A stretch of 64,000 bases of DNA from Mycobacterium sp. 4858 (GTDB lineage: Bacteria; Actinomycetota; Actinomycetes; Mycobacteriales; Mycobacteriaceae), in the NCBI RefSeq assembly GCF_900240975.1, contig NZ_LT968776.1, positions 3,035,092-3,099,091 on the forward strand. Direction: 5' to 3'. A program made the position numbers and the translations under genes. Below the pieces are notes generated by a model. That model searched no databases, was not told where the DNA came from, and saw only the letters and a program-made list of their open reading frames with translations. Below are positions 15,812 to 26,207 of the stretch, one piece after another. Numbering within the stretch: the first letter of the stretch is position 1; the number at the start of each line of letters is the position of its first letter.

Positions 15812-15819
15812 ATTCAACG

Positions 15820-17396
<1,577 letters not shown>

Positions 17397-17397
<1 letters not shown>

Positions 17398-17828
17398 TGG
17401 CCGCCCGGATTCTCGTCGCCAAGCCCGGCCTGGACGGGCACGACCGAGGCGCCAAGATCGTCGCCCGCACGCTGCGCGATGCCGGATTCGAGGTAATCTA
17501 CACCGGCATCCGGCAGCGCATCGAGGACATCGCGTCGATCGCGGTCCAGGAGGACGTGGCGGTCGTCGGCCTGAGCATCCTGTCCGGTGCCCACCTGGCG
17601 CTGACCGCTCGCACCATCGAAGCGTTGCGGGCCGCCGACGCCGCGGACATCGCCGTCGTGGTGGGCGGAACCATCCCGCACGCCGACGTGCCCAAGCTGC
17701 TGTCCGCCGGCGCCGCCGCGGTATTCCCCACCGGAACACCGCTGGACGACTTGGTGTGCGAAATCCGTGCGCTCACCGGCGCCCCCGAACCCGTTGCAGA
17801 AAAAGAGGAACAGTGCGCGTCGGAGTGA
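17397..17828 (+). CDS. B12-binding small subunit of acyl-CoA mutase
   Basis: A 143-residue cobalamin-binding domain. The base-off/His-on motif DxHxxG is DGHDRG near residue 14 (His is the lower cobalt ligand), followed by GLSILSGAH and VVVGGTIP, the Ser-x-Leu and GG motifs of the same fold. It starts at GTG 17397 overlapping the large-subunit stop (TAGTG). Together the two subunits make a complete mutase. The next gene starts inside its last codons, so the operon is tightly coupled. Confidence 0.93.
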
Positions 17829-18769
17829 TGGTCGGCGCCGAGCGCGGCGATATGGCCCGCAAGGTGAACAAGCTGGCCGCCGATATCGAATGGGCCGAAT
17901 CCGCGGGCCTGGATACCGCATGGATGCCGCAGGTGCCCGACGACTTCGACTGCCTGACGATGGTGTCGCTGATGGCCGCGCACAGCTCACGCATCGAGCT
18001 GGGCACCGCGGTGGTGCCGCTGCAGGCCCAGCATCCCATCGCCCTTGCCCGCCAAGCCCTTTCGACGCACGCGGTGTCCGCAGGCCGGCTGGCGCTGGGG
18101 GTAGGGCCGTCGCACCACTGGATCATCCGGGACATGCTCGGCCTCCCGTATGACAAGCCGGCCGCGTACACCCGCGACTACCTGCAGGTGCTCAACGCGG
18201 CCATCGCCGGCCCGGGACCGGTTGACGTCGAGAACGATTCGTTCACGGTGCACAACCCGTTGGCGATCGGGGCCGACACCCCGATGCCGGTGCTGGTCGC
18301 CGCGCTGGGGCCGGTGATGTTGCAGATCGCCGGCGAATTCGCCGACGGCACAGTGTTGTGGATGGCCGACGAGCGCGCGATCGGTGACCACATCGCGCCG
18401 AAGATCACCAAGGCCGCCGCAGATGCCGGACGGCCCGCACCGCGGATCGTCGCGGGTATCCCGGTATGCCTGTGCGCACCGGCGCAAGTCGTCGAGGCCA
18501 AGGAGCGGGCCAACCGCATCCTGGGCGAGGCTGAGGTGTCACCCAACTACCAGCGCCTGCTCGAACGCGGCGATGCCCGCGACGTCGGCGATCTCTGTGC
18601 GGCCGGCGACTCGGAGGCCATCCTGGCCCGGATGCGCCGGTTCGCCGATGCCGGCGTGACGGATCTGTCGGTGCGGCTGCTGCCGATCGGTGACAATCGC
18701 GACGAGCTGGTCGCCTCCAAACGTCGCACCCGCGAGATGATCGCCTCGCTCGCAACGGAATTGCGGTGA
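17813..18769 (+). CDS. Luciferase-like (F420-type) oxidoreductase
   Basis: A 318-residue LLM-class TIM-barrel flavin or F420 enzyme with GTG start at 17813 and Shine-Dalgarno AGAGGA, 16 bp inside the end of the mutase subunit. Family features are VGVMVGAERGD at the start, the EWAESAGLDTAWMPQ strand-helix, ELGTAVVPLQAQHPIALARQ and LGVGPSHHWI. Mycobacterial members often use F420. In this operon it may oxidise the CoA substrate or a precursor; the reaction is not known. Confidence 0.85.
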   Translation: MRVGVMVGAERGDMARKVNKLAADIEWAESAGLDTAWMPQVPDDFDCLTMVSLMAAHSSRIELGTAVVPLQAQHPIALARQALSTHAVSAGRLALGVGPSHHWIIRDMLGLPYDKPAAYTRDYLQVLNAAIAGPGPVDVENDSFTVHNPLAIGADTPMPVLVAALGPVMLQIAGEFADGTVLWMADERAIGDHIAPKITKAAADAGRPAPRIVAGIPVCLCAPAQVVEAKERANRILGEAEVSPNYQRLLERGDARDVGDLCAAGDSEAILARMRRFADAGVTDLSVRLLPIGDNRDELVASKRRTREMIASLATELR

Positions 18770-19800
18770 CGTCTGCAGGGCCGCTCGCCGGGATCCGCAT
18801 CCTCGAGGTTGGCACCATGCTGGCAGGCCCGTACGCGACCATGCTGCTCGCCGACCTCGGCGCCGAGGTCACCAAGATCGAGCCGCGGGGCGGCGAGATC
18901 TCGCGCGGGGTCGGGGCCACCTACTTCGCCAGCCTCAACCGCAACAAGTCGAGCGTCTGTCTGGACCTGAACTCCGACGCGGGGCGGCGGCGCCTGGGCG
19001 GGCTGGTCGCGGAATCCCATGCGCTGCTGGTGAACCTCAAGCCGTCGGCCATCCGTCGGCTGGGGCTGACCTACGAGCAGCTGCGAGGGCACAACGAGCG
19101 GATCGTCTGCGTGGCGATCACCGGGTTCGGTCTGCACGGCGGCGACGATCCGGCCTTCGACTACGTCGTCCAGGCGGGTTTCGGGATCGCCGCGTTGACC
19201 GGTGACCCGGACGGACCGCCGACCCTGCCGGGTTACTCCTCGGCCGACAACTCGACCGGGATGTGCGCGGCCCTAGGGCTTTTGGCCAAGATCATTTCCG
19301 GCACCGGTGGGCAAGTGGACGTGTCGCTGCGCGACGTCATGCTGTCGCAATTGAATTATCACGCGTCGGCATACCTCAACGGCGGCGTCGAGCCGCAGCG
19401 GCACCCCCATGGTGCGCATTCGTATTACGTTCCGGCCCAGCTCTTCCCGACGGCCGACGGGTATCTGGCGCTGTTCATCACGCACGACGGCTTCTGGAAA
19501 TCGTTCGCCAGCGAGGCGGGTATCGGCGGCTTCGAGACGATGGCCGAACGAGTGGCCCGCCGCGAAGAAGTGCTGGCGGTGGTCTCGGCGATGTTGGCGA
19601 CCGACACCGCCGCCGGGTGGGAAGGCCGACTGCGGCCACTCGGGGTGCCGGCGGCAGCGGTCAGGACGCTGCCCGAGGCGCTCGAAGCGACCCCCGAGGC
19701 CGTCATCACCGCGGGCGATTTCCGCCTGGTCGGCAGTCCCATCCACGTAGCGGGTTACCGGCCCGAATACCGGCCCCCGCCCGAGCTTCCCGAGGGCTAG
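18766..19800 (+). CDS. CaiB/BaiF class III CoA-transferase
   Basis: A 344-residue family III CoA-transferase that moves CoA between carboxylic acids. The start GTG 18766 overlaps the previous stop (GTGA). The N-terminal GIRILEVGTMLAGPYATMLLADLGA and ADVTKIEP-like block is typical, and the catalytic Asp is present in AFDYVVQA at about residue 131. It closes the mutase operon (mutase subunits, LLM enzyme, CoA-transferase), so it probably loads or unloads CoA on the pathway acid. Confidence 0.9.
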   Translation: MTSAGPLAGIRILEVGTMLAGPYATMLLADLGAEVTKIEPRGGEISRGVGATYFASLNRNKSSVCLDLNSDAGRRRLGGLVAESHALLVNLKPSAIRRLGLTYEQLRGHNERIVCVAITGFGLHGGDDPAFDYVVQAGFGIAALTGDPDGPPTLPGYSSADNSTGMCAALGLLAKIISGTGGQVDVSLRDVMLSQLNYHASAYLNGGVEPQRHPHGAHSYYVPAQLFPTADGYLALFITHDGFWKSFASEAGIGGFETMAERVARREEVLAVVSAMLATDTAAGWEGRLRPLGVPAAAVRTLPEALEATPEAVITAGDFRLVGSPIHVAGYRPEYRPPPELPEG

Positions 19801-19817
19801 CTGCGGTCGCCGCCGAA

Positions 19818-19835
19818 CGTGAAAATAGTTTCACG
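19818..19835. repeat. Palindrome between convergent genes
   Basis: CGTGAAA (19818-19824) and TTTCACG (19829-19835) are perfect arms with spacer ATAG, 18 bp after the CoA-transferase stop. A degenerate second copy (CGTGAA, then TTCGCG) follows near 19848-19865. There is no T-run, so it is not a classical terminator; it may be a processing or transcription-end structure. Confidence 0.5.
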
Positions 19836-19872
19836 CCCGGGCGCGACCGTGAAGTTGGCTTCGCGCTCGGGC

Positions 19873-20775
19873 TCAGGCGCGCGGTCCCGTGAGGTGTGCC
19901 TCGGCGAGCTTGCGGAACGCCGCCACCAACCGGCTGCGGTCCCCGGCGCGCGTCGCCAGAACCACATGGCAAGGGTCGACGCCCTTCAGCGGCACCGTGG
20001 TGATGTCCGGCCGCAGGCTGTTGCCGTGAAAACCCGCCGTGATGGCCACGGCCTGTCCCGAGGCGATGAGTTCGAACTTGTCCTCGAGCGCGTCGATGAA
20101 CGGACCGTCGGGCGCCCGGCGGCCGTCGGGTCGGGGGTCGATGCGCCAATAGGCGCTCCACGCCGGGTCCGAGTTGCGCACGCGGGGCATCGGCTCGTCG
20201 GCGATGTCGTCGAGTGTCACGAAATCCCGACCCGCTAGGCGGTGGTCAACGGGGATCGCCAGCACCCGCGGCTCGTCGTACAGGACCGTCACGTGCAGCC
20301 CGTCGGTCGGGAACGGTAGCCGGGTCACCACCGCGTCCACCCGATGCCCGAGCAACGCGTCCAGGGCGTGACCCCAATCCAGGTGCGAGACGTGCACTTC
20401 GGCGTCGGGGTGTTCGCGGCGCATCTCGCGTACCGCGGGGGTGACGATCATCCCGGTCGTGTATCCGATCGCAATTCGGCTCGGCTGGGCGGCGGCCCGG
20501 GCCTGGGCGGCGGCTTGCGTGGCCGAACGCAGTAGGGCCTTGGCCCGCGGCAGGAACACCTCCCCGGCCTCCGTCAGCCTGGTGCCTTGCGGCGTGCGAT
20601 CCAGCAGTCGAGCGCCCACCTGTTGCTCGAGCCGGCGGATCTGCCGGCTCAGCGACGGCTGCGCTACCCGCAGCGCGGTCGCGGCCCGGCCGAAGTGTCG
20701 ATGTTCGGCCACCACGACGAAGTATCCGACCAGCCGCAGATCGAGGTCGATCACGGGCAATACCGATTCGGCCAT
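19873..20775 (-). CDS. LysR-family regulator
   Basis: A 300-residue LysR regulator. The N-terminal winged HTH is clear (residues 12-70: FGRAATALRVAQPSLSRQIR, RTPQGTRLTEAG), followed by the periplasmic-binding-type effector domain (RIAIGYTTGMIVTPAVREM). It is divergent from the SDR gene at 20939, whose promoter region carries a symmetrical T-N11-A box. LysR proteins usually activate the divergent operon when an effector is bound; the effector is unknown. Confidence 0.9.
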   Translation of the reverse strand: MAESVLPVIDLDLRLVGYFVVVAEHRHFGRAATALRVAQPSLSRQIRRLEQQVGARLLDRTPQGTRLTEAGEVFLPRAKALLRSATQAAAQARAAAQPSRIAIGYTTGMIVTPAVREMRREHPDAEVHVSHLDWGHALDALLGHRVDAVVTRLPFPTDGLHVTVLYDEPRVLAIPVDHRLAGRDFVTLDDIADEPMPRVRNSDPAWSAYWRIDPRPDGRRAPDGPFIDALEDKFELIASGQAVAITAGFHGNSLRPDITTVPLKGVDPCHVVLATRAGDRSRLVAAFRKLAEAHLTGPRA

Positions 20776-20833
20776 GCGAGCAGTGTAACGGCGGCGGCAG
20801 CCGCGCCGCGCTGTAAGCCGGCAGTGACATGCG

Positions 20834-20854
20834 GTGATGTCGATTTGGTATCAC
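20834..20854. promoter_or_regulatory. LysR binding box
   Basis: GTGAT (20834-20838) and ATCAC (20850-20854) are perfect arms around 11 bp, the T-N11-A form bound by LysR proteins, placed between lysR and the divergent SDR gene. Confidence 0.65.
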
Positions 20855-20938
20855 GTCATATGAAACGGGTCTTGGACAGCCGGCCCGCCCGGTCAGTTGA
20901 CTGGAATCCGCGAACATGGAACAGCGAAAGGGACTTTC

Positions 20939-21832
20939 ATGCATGTCTTTGTGACGGGCGCGAGCGGGCACATCGGTTCGGCCGTCGTCGACGAACTCCT
21001 GCAAGCCGGGCATCACGTCACCGGCCTGGCCCGCTCCGACGAGTCGGCCGCCGCGCTGGACACGAAGGGCGTCAGGGTGCACCGCGGCGACCTCGACGAC
21101 CTCGACGGTTTGCGGTCCGCCGCCGCGGCGTCCGACGGCGTCATCCACCTGGCCTTCAAACACGACTTCGACGACTTCCTGGGTGCCGCCGAGGCGGACC
21201 TGCGCGCCGTGCAGGCCATCGGGGAGGTGCTCGTCGGCTCGGACCGCCCATTCGTCAGCACCTCGGGCACCTTGCTTCTTTCGCTGCTGGGGCAGGGCGG
21301 GCCTGCAACGGAACAGGACACGCTGCCCGGCGGGCCGCGGGTCGACTCGGAGAACGCGGTGATCGCGCTGGCCGAACGCGGGGTGCGGTCCTCGGTGATC
21401 CGGCTGTCCCCGATCGTGCACAGCGACCTCGACCACCACGGCTTCACGAATCACCTCATCAGCACCGCCCGCGGCACCGGAAAGTCCGCGTACATCGGCG
21501 ACGGGGCCAACCGCTGGCCCGGGGTCCACACGCTCGACGCCGCCCACCTGTACCGCCTGGCGCTCGAAAAAGCGCCCCCGGGAACGCGTTTGCACGGCGT
21601 AGCCGACGAAGGCGTGCCGTTCCGCGACATCGCCGCCGTCATCGGCCGCCACCTGGATGTGCCGACGGTCAGTATTCCCGCGGAAGAAGCCGGTCATTTC
21701 GGCTTCCTTGCCCTCTTCGCGGCGCTGGACAATCCGACGTCGAGTGCGCTGACGCAGAAAGTGGTGGACTGGCAGCCCGAGGGGCCGGGACTGCTCGAGG
21801 ATCTCGACGCCGGCCACTACTTCGGCGAGTGA
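20939..21832 (+). CDS. Atypical SDR, NAD(P)-dependent epimerase/reductase-like
   Basis: A 297-residue extended or atypical SDR. The glycine motif TGASGHIG lies at the N-terminus; the region after it, RGDLDDLDGLRSAAAASDGVIHLAF, is typical of NAD-dependent epimerase/dehydratase-like proteins. The start is ATG 20939, with AAAGGGA 5 nt upstream. A classical YxxxK is not obvious, so it may bind NAD(P) without ordinary SDR chemistry. It is cotranslated with the next gene (GTGA overlap) and is probably under LysR control. Confidence 0.8.
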   Translation: MHVFVTGASGHIGSAVVDELLQAGHHVTGLARSDESAAALDTKGVRVHRGDLDDLDGLRSAAAASDGVIHLAFKHDFDDFLGAAEADLRAVQAIGEVLVGSDRPFVSTSGTLLLSLLGQGGPATEQDTLPGGPRVDSENAVIALAERGVRSSVIRLSPIVHSDLDHHGFTNHLISTARGTGKSAYIGDGANRWPGVHTLDAAHLYRLALEKAPPGTRLHGVADEGVPFRDIAAVIGRHLDVPTVSIPAEEAGHFGFLALFAALDNPTSSALTQKVVDWQPEGPGLLEDLDAGHYFGE

Positions 21833-22731
21833 GCGACGCCGTGGCTGATTCGGTCGTCGACGCGGCACGAAAGGTGTTGGGACCGGTGGGCGTGTGCCTG
21901 CCGGTCTCGTTCACGAGCTCACCGCCCATCCATCTGCAACGTGAGGCGGTGGGCCGGCTAGAACGGGCCGGATACCGCACCGTATGGACCAACGAGGTCA
22001 TCGGGAAGGACGCCCTGGTACAACTCGCCCTGCTGCTGAGCGGCAGCGAGCGAACGATGTTCGGCACTTGCATCGCCAACATCTGGGCGCGGCCGGCTCA
22101 GACCATGCATGCCGCGGCCGCCCAACTGGCGCAGGCCTATCCGGGCCGAATCGTGCTCGGACTCGGGGTGGGTTACCCGGAGCAGGCCGTCAGCGTCGGT
22201 CAGGAGTTCGGCAGTCCGCTGGCCACGATGCGCGACTACCTCGACCGGATGAATAGCGCCACCTGGCCCCCGGCGCCCGATGCGGCGTACGCCCGGATCA
22301 TCGCCGCGAACGGACCCAAGATGCTCGCGCTGGCGGGCGAGCTCGCCGATGGGGCCTTTCCCGCCGGTCTGCCGACGGAGTTCACGGCCCGGGCCCGGCG
22401 CACACTCGGATCAGACAAGCTCTTGGTCGTCGGGCTGTCAGTCGTCCGCGACATCCAGGGCGCGCGGGACGCGGTGTCGGGCCGGCTCGCCGTGCCGTCC
22501 TATGCGGCCAGGCTCGCAGAGTTGGGCTACTCGGCCCGTGACATCGACGAGGTGAGCGATCGGCTGGTCAACGCGCTTGTGACTCACGGTGATCCGGCCC
22601 GCATCGCTGCCAAAGCCCAGGAGCACTTGGCCGCCGGCGCGGACCACGTCACGCTGCTGCCGCCCATTGGCGGTGACTTCGCCGAGGGCATGGCGCAACT
22701 CGAAGAGGTTGGCCCGGCGCTGGCCCAATGA
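21829..22731 (+). CDS. Luciferase-like (F420-type) oxidoreductase
   Basis: A 300-residue LLM-class protein. GTG 21829 overlaps the previous stop; a GTG at 21841 is an alternative. Seen in it are RLERAGYRTVWTNEV, FGTCIANIWARPAQTMHAAA, and RIVLGLGVGYPEQA, all in the order of the LLM barrel. It is the second of three LLM proteins in the window. The substrate is unknown. It ends 6 bp before the convergent amidohydrolase stop. Confidence 0.82.
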   Translation: MSDAVADSVVDAARKVLGPVGVCLPVSFTSSPPIHLQREAVGRLERAGYRTVWTNEVIGKDALVQLALLLSGSERTMFGTCIANIWARPAQTMHAAAAQLAQAYPGRIVLGLGVGYPEQAVSVGQEFGSPLATMRDYLDRMNSATWPPAPDAAYARIIAANGPKMLALAGELADGAFPAGLPTEFTARARRTLGSDKLLVVGLSVVRDIQGARDAVSGRLAVPSYAARLAELGYSARDIDEVSDRLVNALVTHGDPARIAAKAQEHLAAGADHVTLLPPIGGDFAEGMAQLEEVGPALAQ

Positions 22732-22737
22732 ACCGCG

Positions 22738-24003
22738 CTAGCCTAGCCCGGCCAGTTGCCTCTCCTGGTAGAGCCGCGCCCATTCGGCGCGGGACCGGAT
22801 CGACACGTCCACGTCAACGGCGTTCGCGCGCAACGCTTTCACGGTCGCCGTTTCGCGCGGCGTCCGCGCGAACGGATCCCAGCCGAAGAACCGGCAGGCG
22901 TTGCCCCAGGTGATCTTGTCGATGTCGGAGTCGTCGGCACCGGCGGCGTTCAGCTCGGCCAGCACCCGCTCGGGCGCGTCCGGCCAGAAGCAGTCCGAGT
23001 GCGGATAGTCGCATTCCCAGGCGATGATGTCGATGCCGATCTCGTGCCGCAGCTTCAACGACGTCTTGTCGGTGACGTAGCAGGCCAGGGAGTGTTCGCG
23101 GAAGACCTCGCTGGGCAGCTTGTCGCCGAAGTCGCGGCGCAGCCACTTCTGGTTGGTGTAGTGGCGGTCGCTGCGGTCCAAATAGAACGGGATCCAGCCG
23201 ATGCCGCCTTCGGAGAACGCGAACTTCAGGTCGGGGTAGCCGCGCATGGCGGGACCCCACAGCAGATCCTGCGCGCACATCGCCGAGACCTGGGTGGCCA
23301 GGATGATCAGGTTGTCGATCGGCGCGTCCGGTGCCATGCTGATCGCCCCGAACCCGGTGCCGATGTGCAGGCACATCACCACGTTCTGCTCGGAGAGCGT
23401 GCGGAAGACCGCGCCCCAGTAGTCCTCGTCGTGGTAGCTCGGAAGCCCTTCCAGGTGAGGCAATTCCGGCATCGTGACCGCCCGGCAGCCCTTGGCCGCC
23501 ACCCGGCGGATCTCGGCGCACATGGCCTCTGGATTCCAGGTCGGCAGGATCGCGATCGGAATGAAGCGATCCGGGTAGGAGCCGGCCCACTCGTCGATGT
23601 GCCAGTCGTTGTAGGCCGACACCATGACCAACGTCGCTTCCTCGCGGTGCATGTTGAGGTGACGCGCGGAGAAGCCGGTGAAGGTGGGGAAGCACATCGA
23701 CGCCAGGATGCCGTTGCGGTTCATGTCGCGAACGCGTTCATGGACGTCGTAGACGCCGGGACGCATCTCCGCGAAACCCGCTGGGTCGCGGCCCCATTCC
23801 TCGGCCGGCCACGACACCACGGCGTTGAGCCCGCTCACGCCCTGCGGCCTGCCCTGGTACATCCACTGGTCGACGCCCTTCTCGTCGACCACGACGATCG
23901 GGGCCTCGTCCCGGTATTTGGCCGGCACGTGGCGCAGGAACATGTCCGGCGGCTCGACCACGTGGTCGTCGATGCTCACCAGGATCAGGTCGTCGACATC
24001 CAT
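22738..24003 (-). CDS. Amidohydrolase-2 family metal-dependent hydrolase/decarboxylase
   Basis: A 421-residue TIM-barrel protein of the ACMSD/amidohydrolase-2 group, whose members decarboxylate or hydrolyse aromatic or unsaturated acids. Metal-site features are SIDDHVVEPPDMF at the N-terminus, CLHIGTGFG in the middle, and WECDYPHSDCFW near residue 340 (Asp and His ligands). It is the last gene of the ferredoxin operon on the minus strand, 3 bp after the small protein gene. A second protein of the same family lies at 53566. Confidence 0.87.
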   Translation of the reverse strand: MDVDDLILVSIDDHVVEPPDMFLRHVPAKYRDEAPIVVVDEKGVDQWMYQGRPQGVSGLNAVVSWPAEEWGRDPAGFAEMRPGVYDVHERVRDMNRNGILASMCFPTFTGFSARHLNMHREEATLVMVSAYNDWHIDEWAGSYPDRFIPIAILPTWNPEAMCAEIRRVAAKGCRAVTMPELPHLEGLPSYHDEDYWGAVFRTLSEQNVVMCLHIGTGFGAISMAPDAPIDNLIILATQVSAMCAQDLLWGPAMRGYPDLKFAFSEGGIGWIPFYLDRSDRHYTNQKWLRRDFGDKLPSEVFREHSLACYVTDKTSLKLRHEIGIDIIAWECDYPHSDCFWPDAPERVLAELNAAGADDSDIDKITWGNACRFFGWDPFARTPRETATVKALRANAVDVDVSIRSRAEWARLYQERQLAGLG

Positions 24004-24006
24004 GAT

Positions 24007-24321
24007 TCAGCGGCTCCGGTCGCTAGTCGTCTCGAGCACTCGGGGGACGGGCGCAGGATCCAACAGCAACGCATCGGACATGGTGAGCTGGCCGGCATTG
24101 GCGATCATGTTGTCCAAGACGGCCTGCAGGTCGTCGCCCTCCAGCTCGTAGATGGCGACATAGGGGCCGTTCCCGTCGACCGGACGAAACCGGCGTGCCG
24201 CGACGATTCCGGTGAGCGTCAGAAGCTCGGGTATGTGTATCTGGTCGTACCAGGTGTTGTACTCGTCCTCGCGGTCCGGGGAACTGGGCCGACTCTCGAC
24301 GTACATGATGCCCTTGGCCAT
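24007..24321 (-). CDS. Small dimeric alpha/beta-barrel-like protein
   Basis: A 104-residue protein starting at ATG 24321. The phrase YNTWYDQIHIPELLTLTGIV is the signature of EthD/DUF4286-type small ferredoxin-like folds, where a W-Y-x2-H-x2 block lines the pocket. Such proteins often sit with oxygenases and amidohydrolases and may be isomerases or enzyme helpers. It is between ferredoxin and amidohydrolase genes in the same operon. Function not assigned. Confidence 0.7.
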   Translation of the reverse strand: MAKGIMYVESRPSSPDREDEYNTWYDQIHIPELLTLTGIVAARRFRPVDGNGPYVAIYELEGDDLQAVLDNMIANAGQLTMSDALLLDPAPVPRVLETTSDRSR

Positions 24322-24344
24322 CGCCGCCACCTCTCTTCGGGCCG

Positions 24345-24680
24345 CTACTCGTAGCGCACCGTGACCGAATCGGTGTCCGGCACGCCCTGGCACGTCAGAA
24401 TGTAGCCCTCGGCGACCTCGTCGTCGTCGAGAGCGTCGTTGACCCGCATGGTCGCGCGGCCCTCTTCGAGCTTGGCCATGCACGTGCCGCAGTTGCCCGC
24501 CTCGCAACTGAACGGCGGCTCCAGGCCGGCGCGCCGCGCGCTCTGCAGCAGCGTCTCGCCGGGGACCAGCGGCACCGAGACCTTCTTACGGTCCAGGTGG
24601 ATGGTCACCGTCCCCGCCCCGGAGCCGTTTGACGGATCGGTCACCCGTGGGGTCTCCTCGATGCTTCGGGTGACCGTCAT
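24345..24680 (-). CDS. Plant-type [2Fe-2S] ferredoxin
   Basis: A 111-residue ferredoxin. The cluster ligands are CEAGNCGTC plus a downstream Cys in YILTCQGVP, the CX4CX2C...C pattern of plant-type ferredoxins, as found in the C-terminal domain of oxygenase reductases. It is soluble and should carry electrons to an oxygenase; no reductase partner is adjacent. It is the first gene of the minus-strand operon under the palindrome at 24718. Confidence 0.9.
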   Translation of the reverse strand: MTVTRSIEETPRVTDPSNGSGAGTVTIHLDRKKVSVPLVPGETLLQSARRAGLEPPFSCEAGNCGTCMAKLEEGRATMRVNDALDDDEVAEGYILTCQGVPDTDSVTVRYE

Positions 24681-24717
24681 TCGTCACCACCCTCCCGTAC
24701 TTGCATTCTTCACTATA

Positions 24718-24732
24718 GAGAATACTATTCTC
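24718..24732. promoter_or_regulatory. GAGAAT operator 1, between divergent operons
   Basis: GAGAATA-C-TATTCTC is a perfect palindrome with 7-bp arms, between the ferredoxin operon (minus) and the acyl-CoA ligase operon (plus). It overlaps a plus-strand promoter TTGCAT (24701-24706), 16 bp, TACTAT (24723-24728) and a minus-strand -10-like TATAGT. Similar sites occur at 30229 and 63172. Confidence 0.75.
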
Positions 24733-24803
24733 ACAGATCGATAGGATCTTCTCAAGCGTGCGCGGATGTCAGGTCGGCCCGGCCTGTCAGGGAAGGACGG
24801 GAC

Positions 24804-26207
24804 GTGACCGAGCCGGCTGCGGTCGTGTTCGAGGACCGGCGATTCGGCCCGGCTCAGCTCGACGCGTTGGCCGACGGCTGGGCCGCCACCCTGGCAAAAA
24901 GCGGTGTCGCCCCGGGCCAGCGGGTCGCGGTGATGGCGTCGAACCGGCCGGAATTCGTCGCCGCCGTGCTGGGCATCTGGAGGCTGGCGGCAACGGCGGT
25001 ACTCCTCAGCCCGGCATGGAAGCGCGACGAGGTCAACCACGCGCTCGCGCTGACCGACCCCGCCCACGCCGTGGGGGACCACCCGGTGCTGGCCGCCGCG
25101 ATGCCGATGCGGCACCTCGACGAGCCGGTGGCATCCGGGGAGCCGTTGTCCGGGACGCCGCCGCCTCGGTCCGACGCGGTGCTGGTGTTCAGTTCCGGCA
25201 CCACCGGGCTGCCGAAGGCCGTCCGGCACACCCACGCGGCGCTCGACGAGGCCGTGCGGCACTGGCGCGAGGCGCTGCGACTGACGCCGCGCGATCGGAT
25301 TCAAGTCGCCACTCCGCCGTCGCACATCCTCGGGCTGCTCAACATCCTCACCGCGCTGCGCACCGGCGCGTGGCTCCGGCTGCATCCCCGATTCGACATC
25401 GACCGGATGCTGCATCACATCCAAACCGACCGCATCACAGTGGAAATGGCGGTCGCGCCCATCGCGCTGGCGATCGCCTCGCATCCCGCGCTCGAGTCGT
25501 ACGACCTGTCCTCCCTGCGCTACATCATGTGGGGGGCCACTCCGGTCAGCACCGAGGTTGCGCAGACGGTGACCCGGCGCACCGGCGTCGGCTGGGTCCC
25601 GGCCTACGGAACCACGGAACTGCCTGTCATCGCCTGCAATCCGATCGAGGGCGCGCGGCTGGACGCCGTCGGGCGTCCCGTGCCGGGCGTGGACGTGCGG
25701 GTGGTCTCACTGGAGACGGGCGAGCCGGCCTGCCCGGGGGAGGTCGGCGAGATCCAGGCCCGGTCTTCGTCGCTGATGGCCGGTTACCTGCCGGCCGAGG
25801 CGACCGCCGAGGTGATCCACGACGGGTGGTACCGGACCGGCGACGTCGGCTGGCTCGACGCCGGCGGCTGGCTGCGAATCACCGACCGCCTCAAAGAGAT
25901 GATCAAAGTGCGCGGTTTCCAGGTCGCGCCCGCCGAAATCGAGACGGTGCTGCACGGTCATCCGGCCGTCAAGGACTGCGCGGTGTTCGGCGTGCCCGAC
26001 GGCGTCAACGGCGAAGCGGTGGTCGCCGCGGTAGCGACCTGCGCACCCGTCGACGCCGGCGAGCTCACCGCCCGGGTCGATCAGCGACTGGCCTCCTACA
26101 AACACCTGAGCCGCGTCGTGTTCGTGCCCGATATTCCCCGCCTGCCCTCGGGCAAGGTGCTGCGCCGAGTTCTCAAGGAGCGCTATGGATGTACGTCTGA
26201 CAGCTGA
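24804..26207 (+). CDS. Acyl-CoA/aryl-CoA ligase (AMP-binding)
   Basis: A 467-residue adenylate-forming ligase that activates an acid with ATP and CoA. The start GTG 24804 has GGAAGGAC upstream. Motifs: the P-loop FSSGTTGLPKAVRHTH near residue 130, the adenine motif AYGTTE, GWYRTGDVGWLDAGGW and the hinge DRLKEMIKVRGFQVAPAEIE, ending with PRLPSGKVLRRVL (catalytic Lys). It is somewhat short, lacking N-terminal sequence, but all core motifs are there. It leads an operon with two acyl-CoA dehydrogenase subunits and a hydratase; substrate unknown. Confidence 0.92.
   Translation: MTEPAAVVFEDRRFGPAQLDALADGWAATLAKSGVAPGQRVAVMASNRPEFVAAVLGIWRLAATAVLLSPAWKRDEVNHALALTDPAHAVGDHPVLAAAMPMRHLDEPVASGEPLSGTPPPRSDAVLVFSSGTTGLPKAVRHTHAALDEAVRHWREALRLTPRDRIQVATPPSHILGLLNILTALRTGAWLRLHPRFDIDRMLHHIQTDRITVEMAVAPIALAIASHPALESYDLSSLRYIMWGATPVSTEVAQTVTRRTGVGWVPAYGTTELPVIACNPIEGARLDAVGRPVPGVDVRVVSLETGEPACPGEVGEIQARSSSLMAGYLPAEATAEVIHDGWYRTGDVGWLDAGGWLRITDRLKEMIKVRGFQVAPAEIETVLHGHPAVKDCAVFGVPDGVNGEAVVAAVATCAPVDAGELTARVDQRLASYKHLSRVVFVPDIPRLPSGKVLRRVLKERYGCTSDS

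Noticed and set aside
19818..19835. Rho-independent terminator after the CoA-transferase gene
   Set aside because: The stem is AT-poor only in part and no T-run follows; the classical form is absent.
20587..22731. A 714-codon open frame spanning an SDR and an LLM gene
   Set aside because: Only the part from 21829 has protein-family character. The first two thirds are an Arg/Ala-rich out-of-frame reading of the SDR gene, as expected in high-GC DNA.
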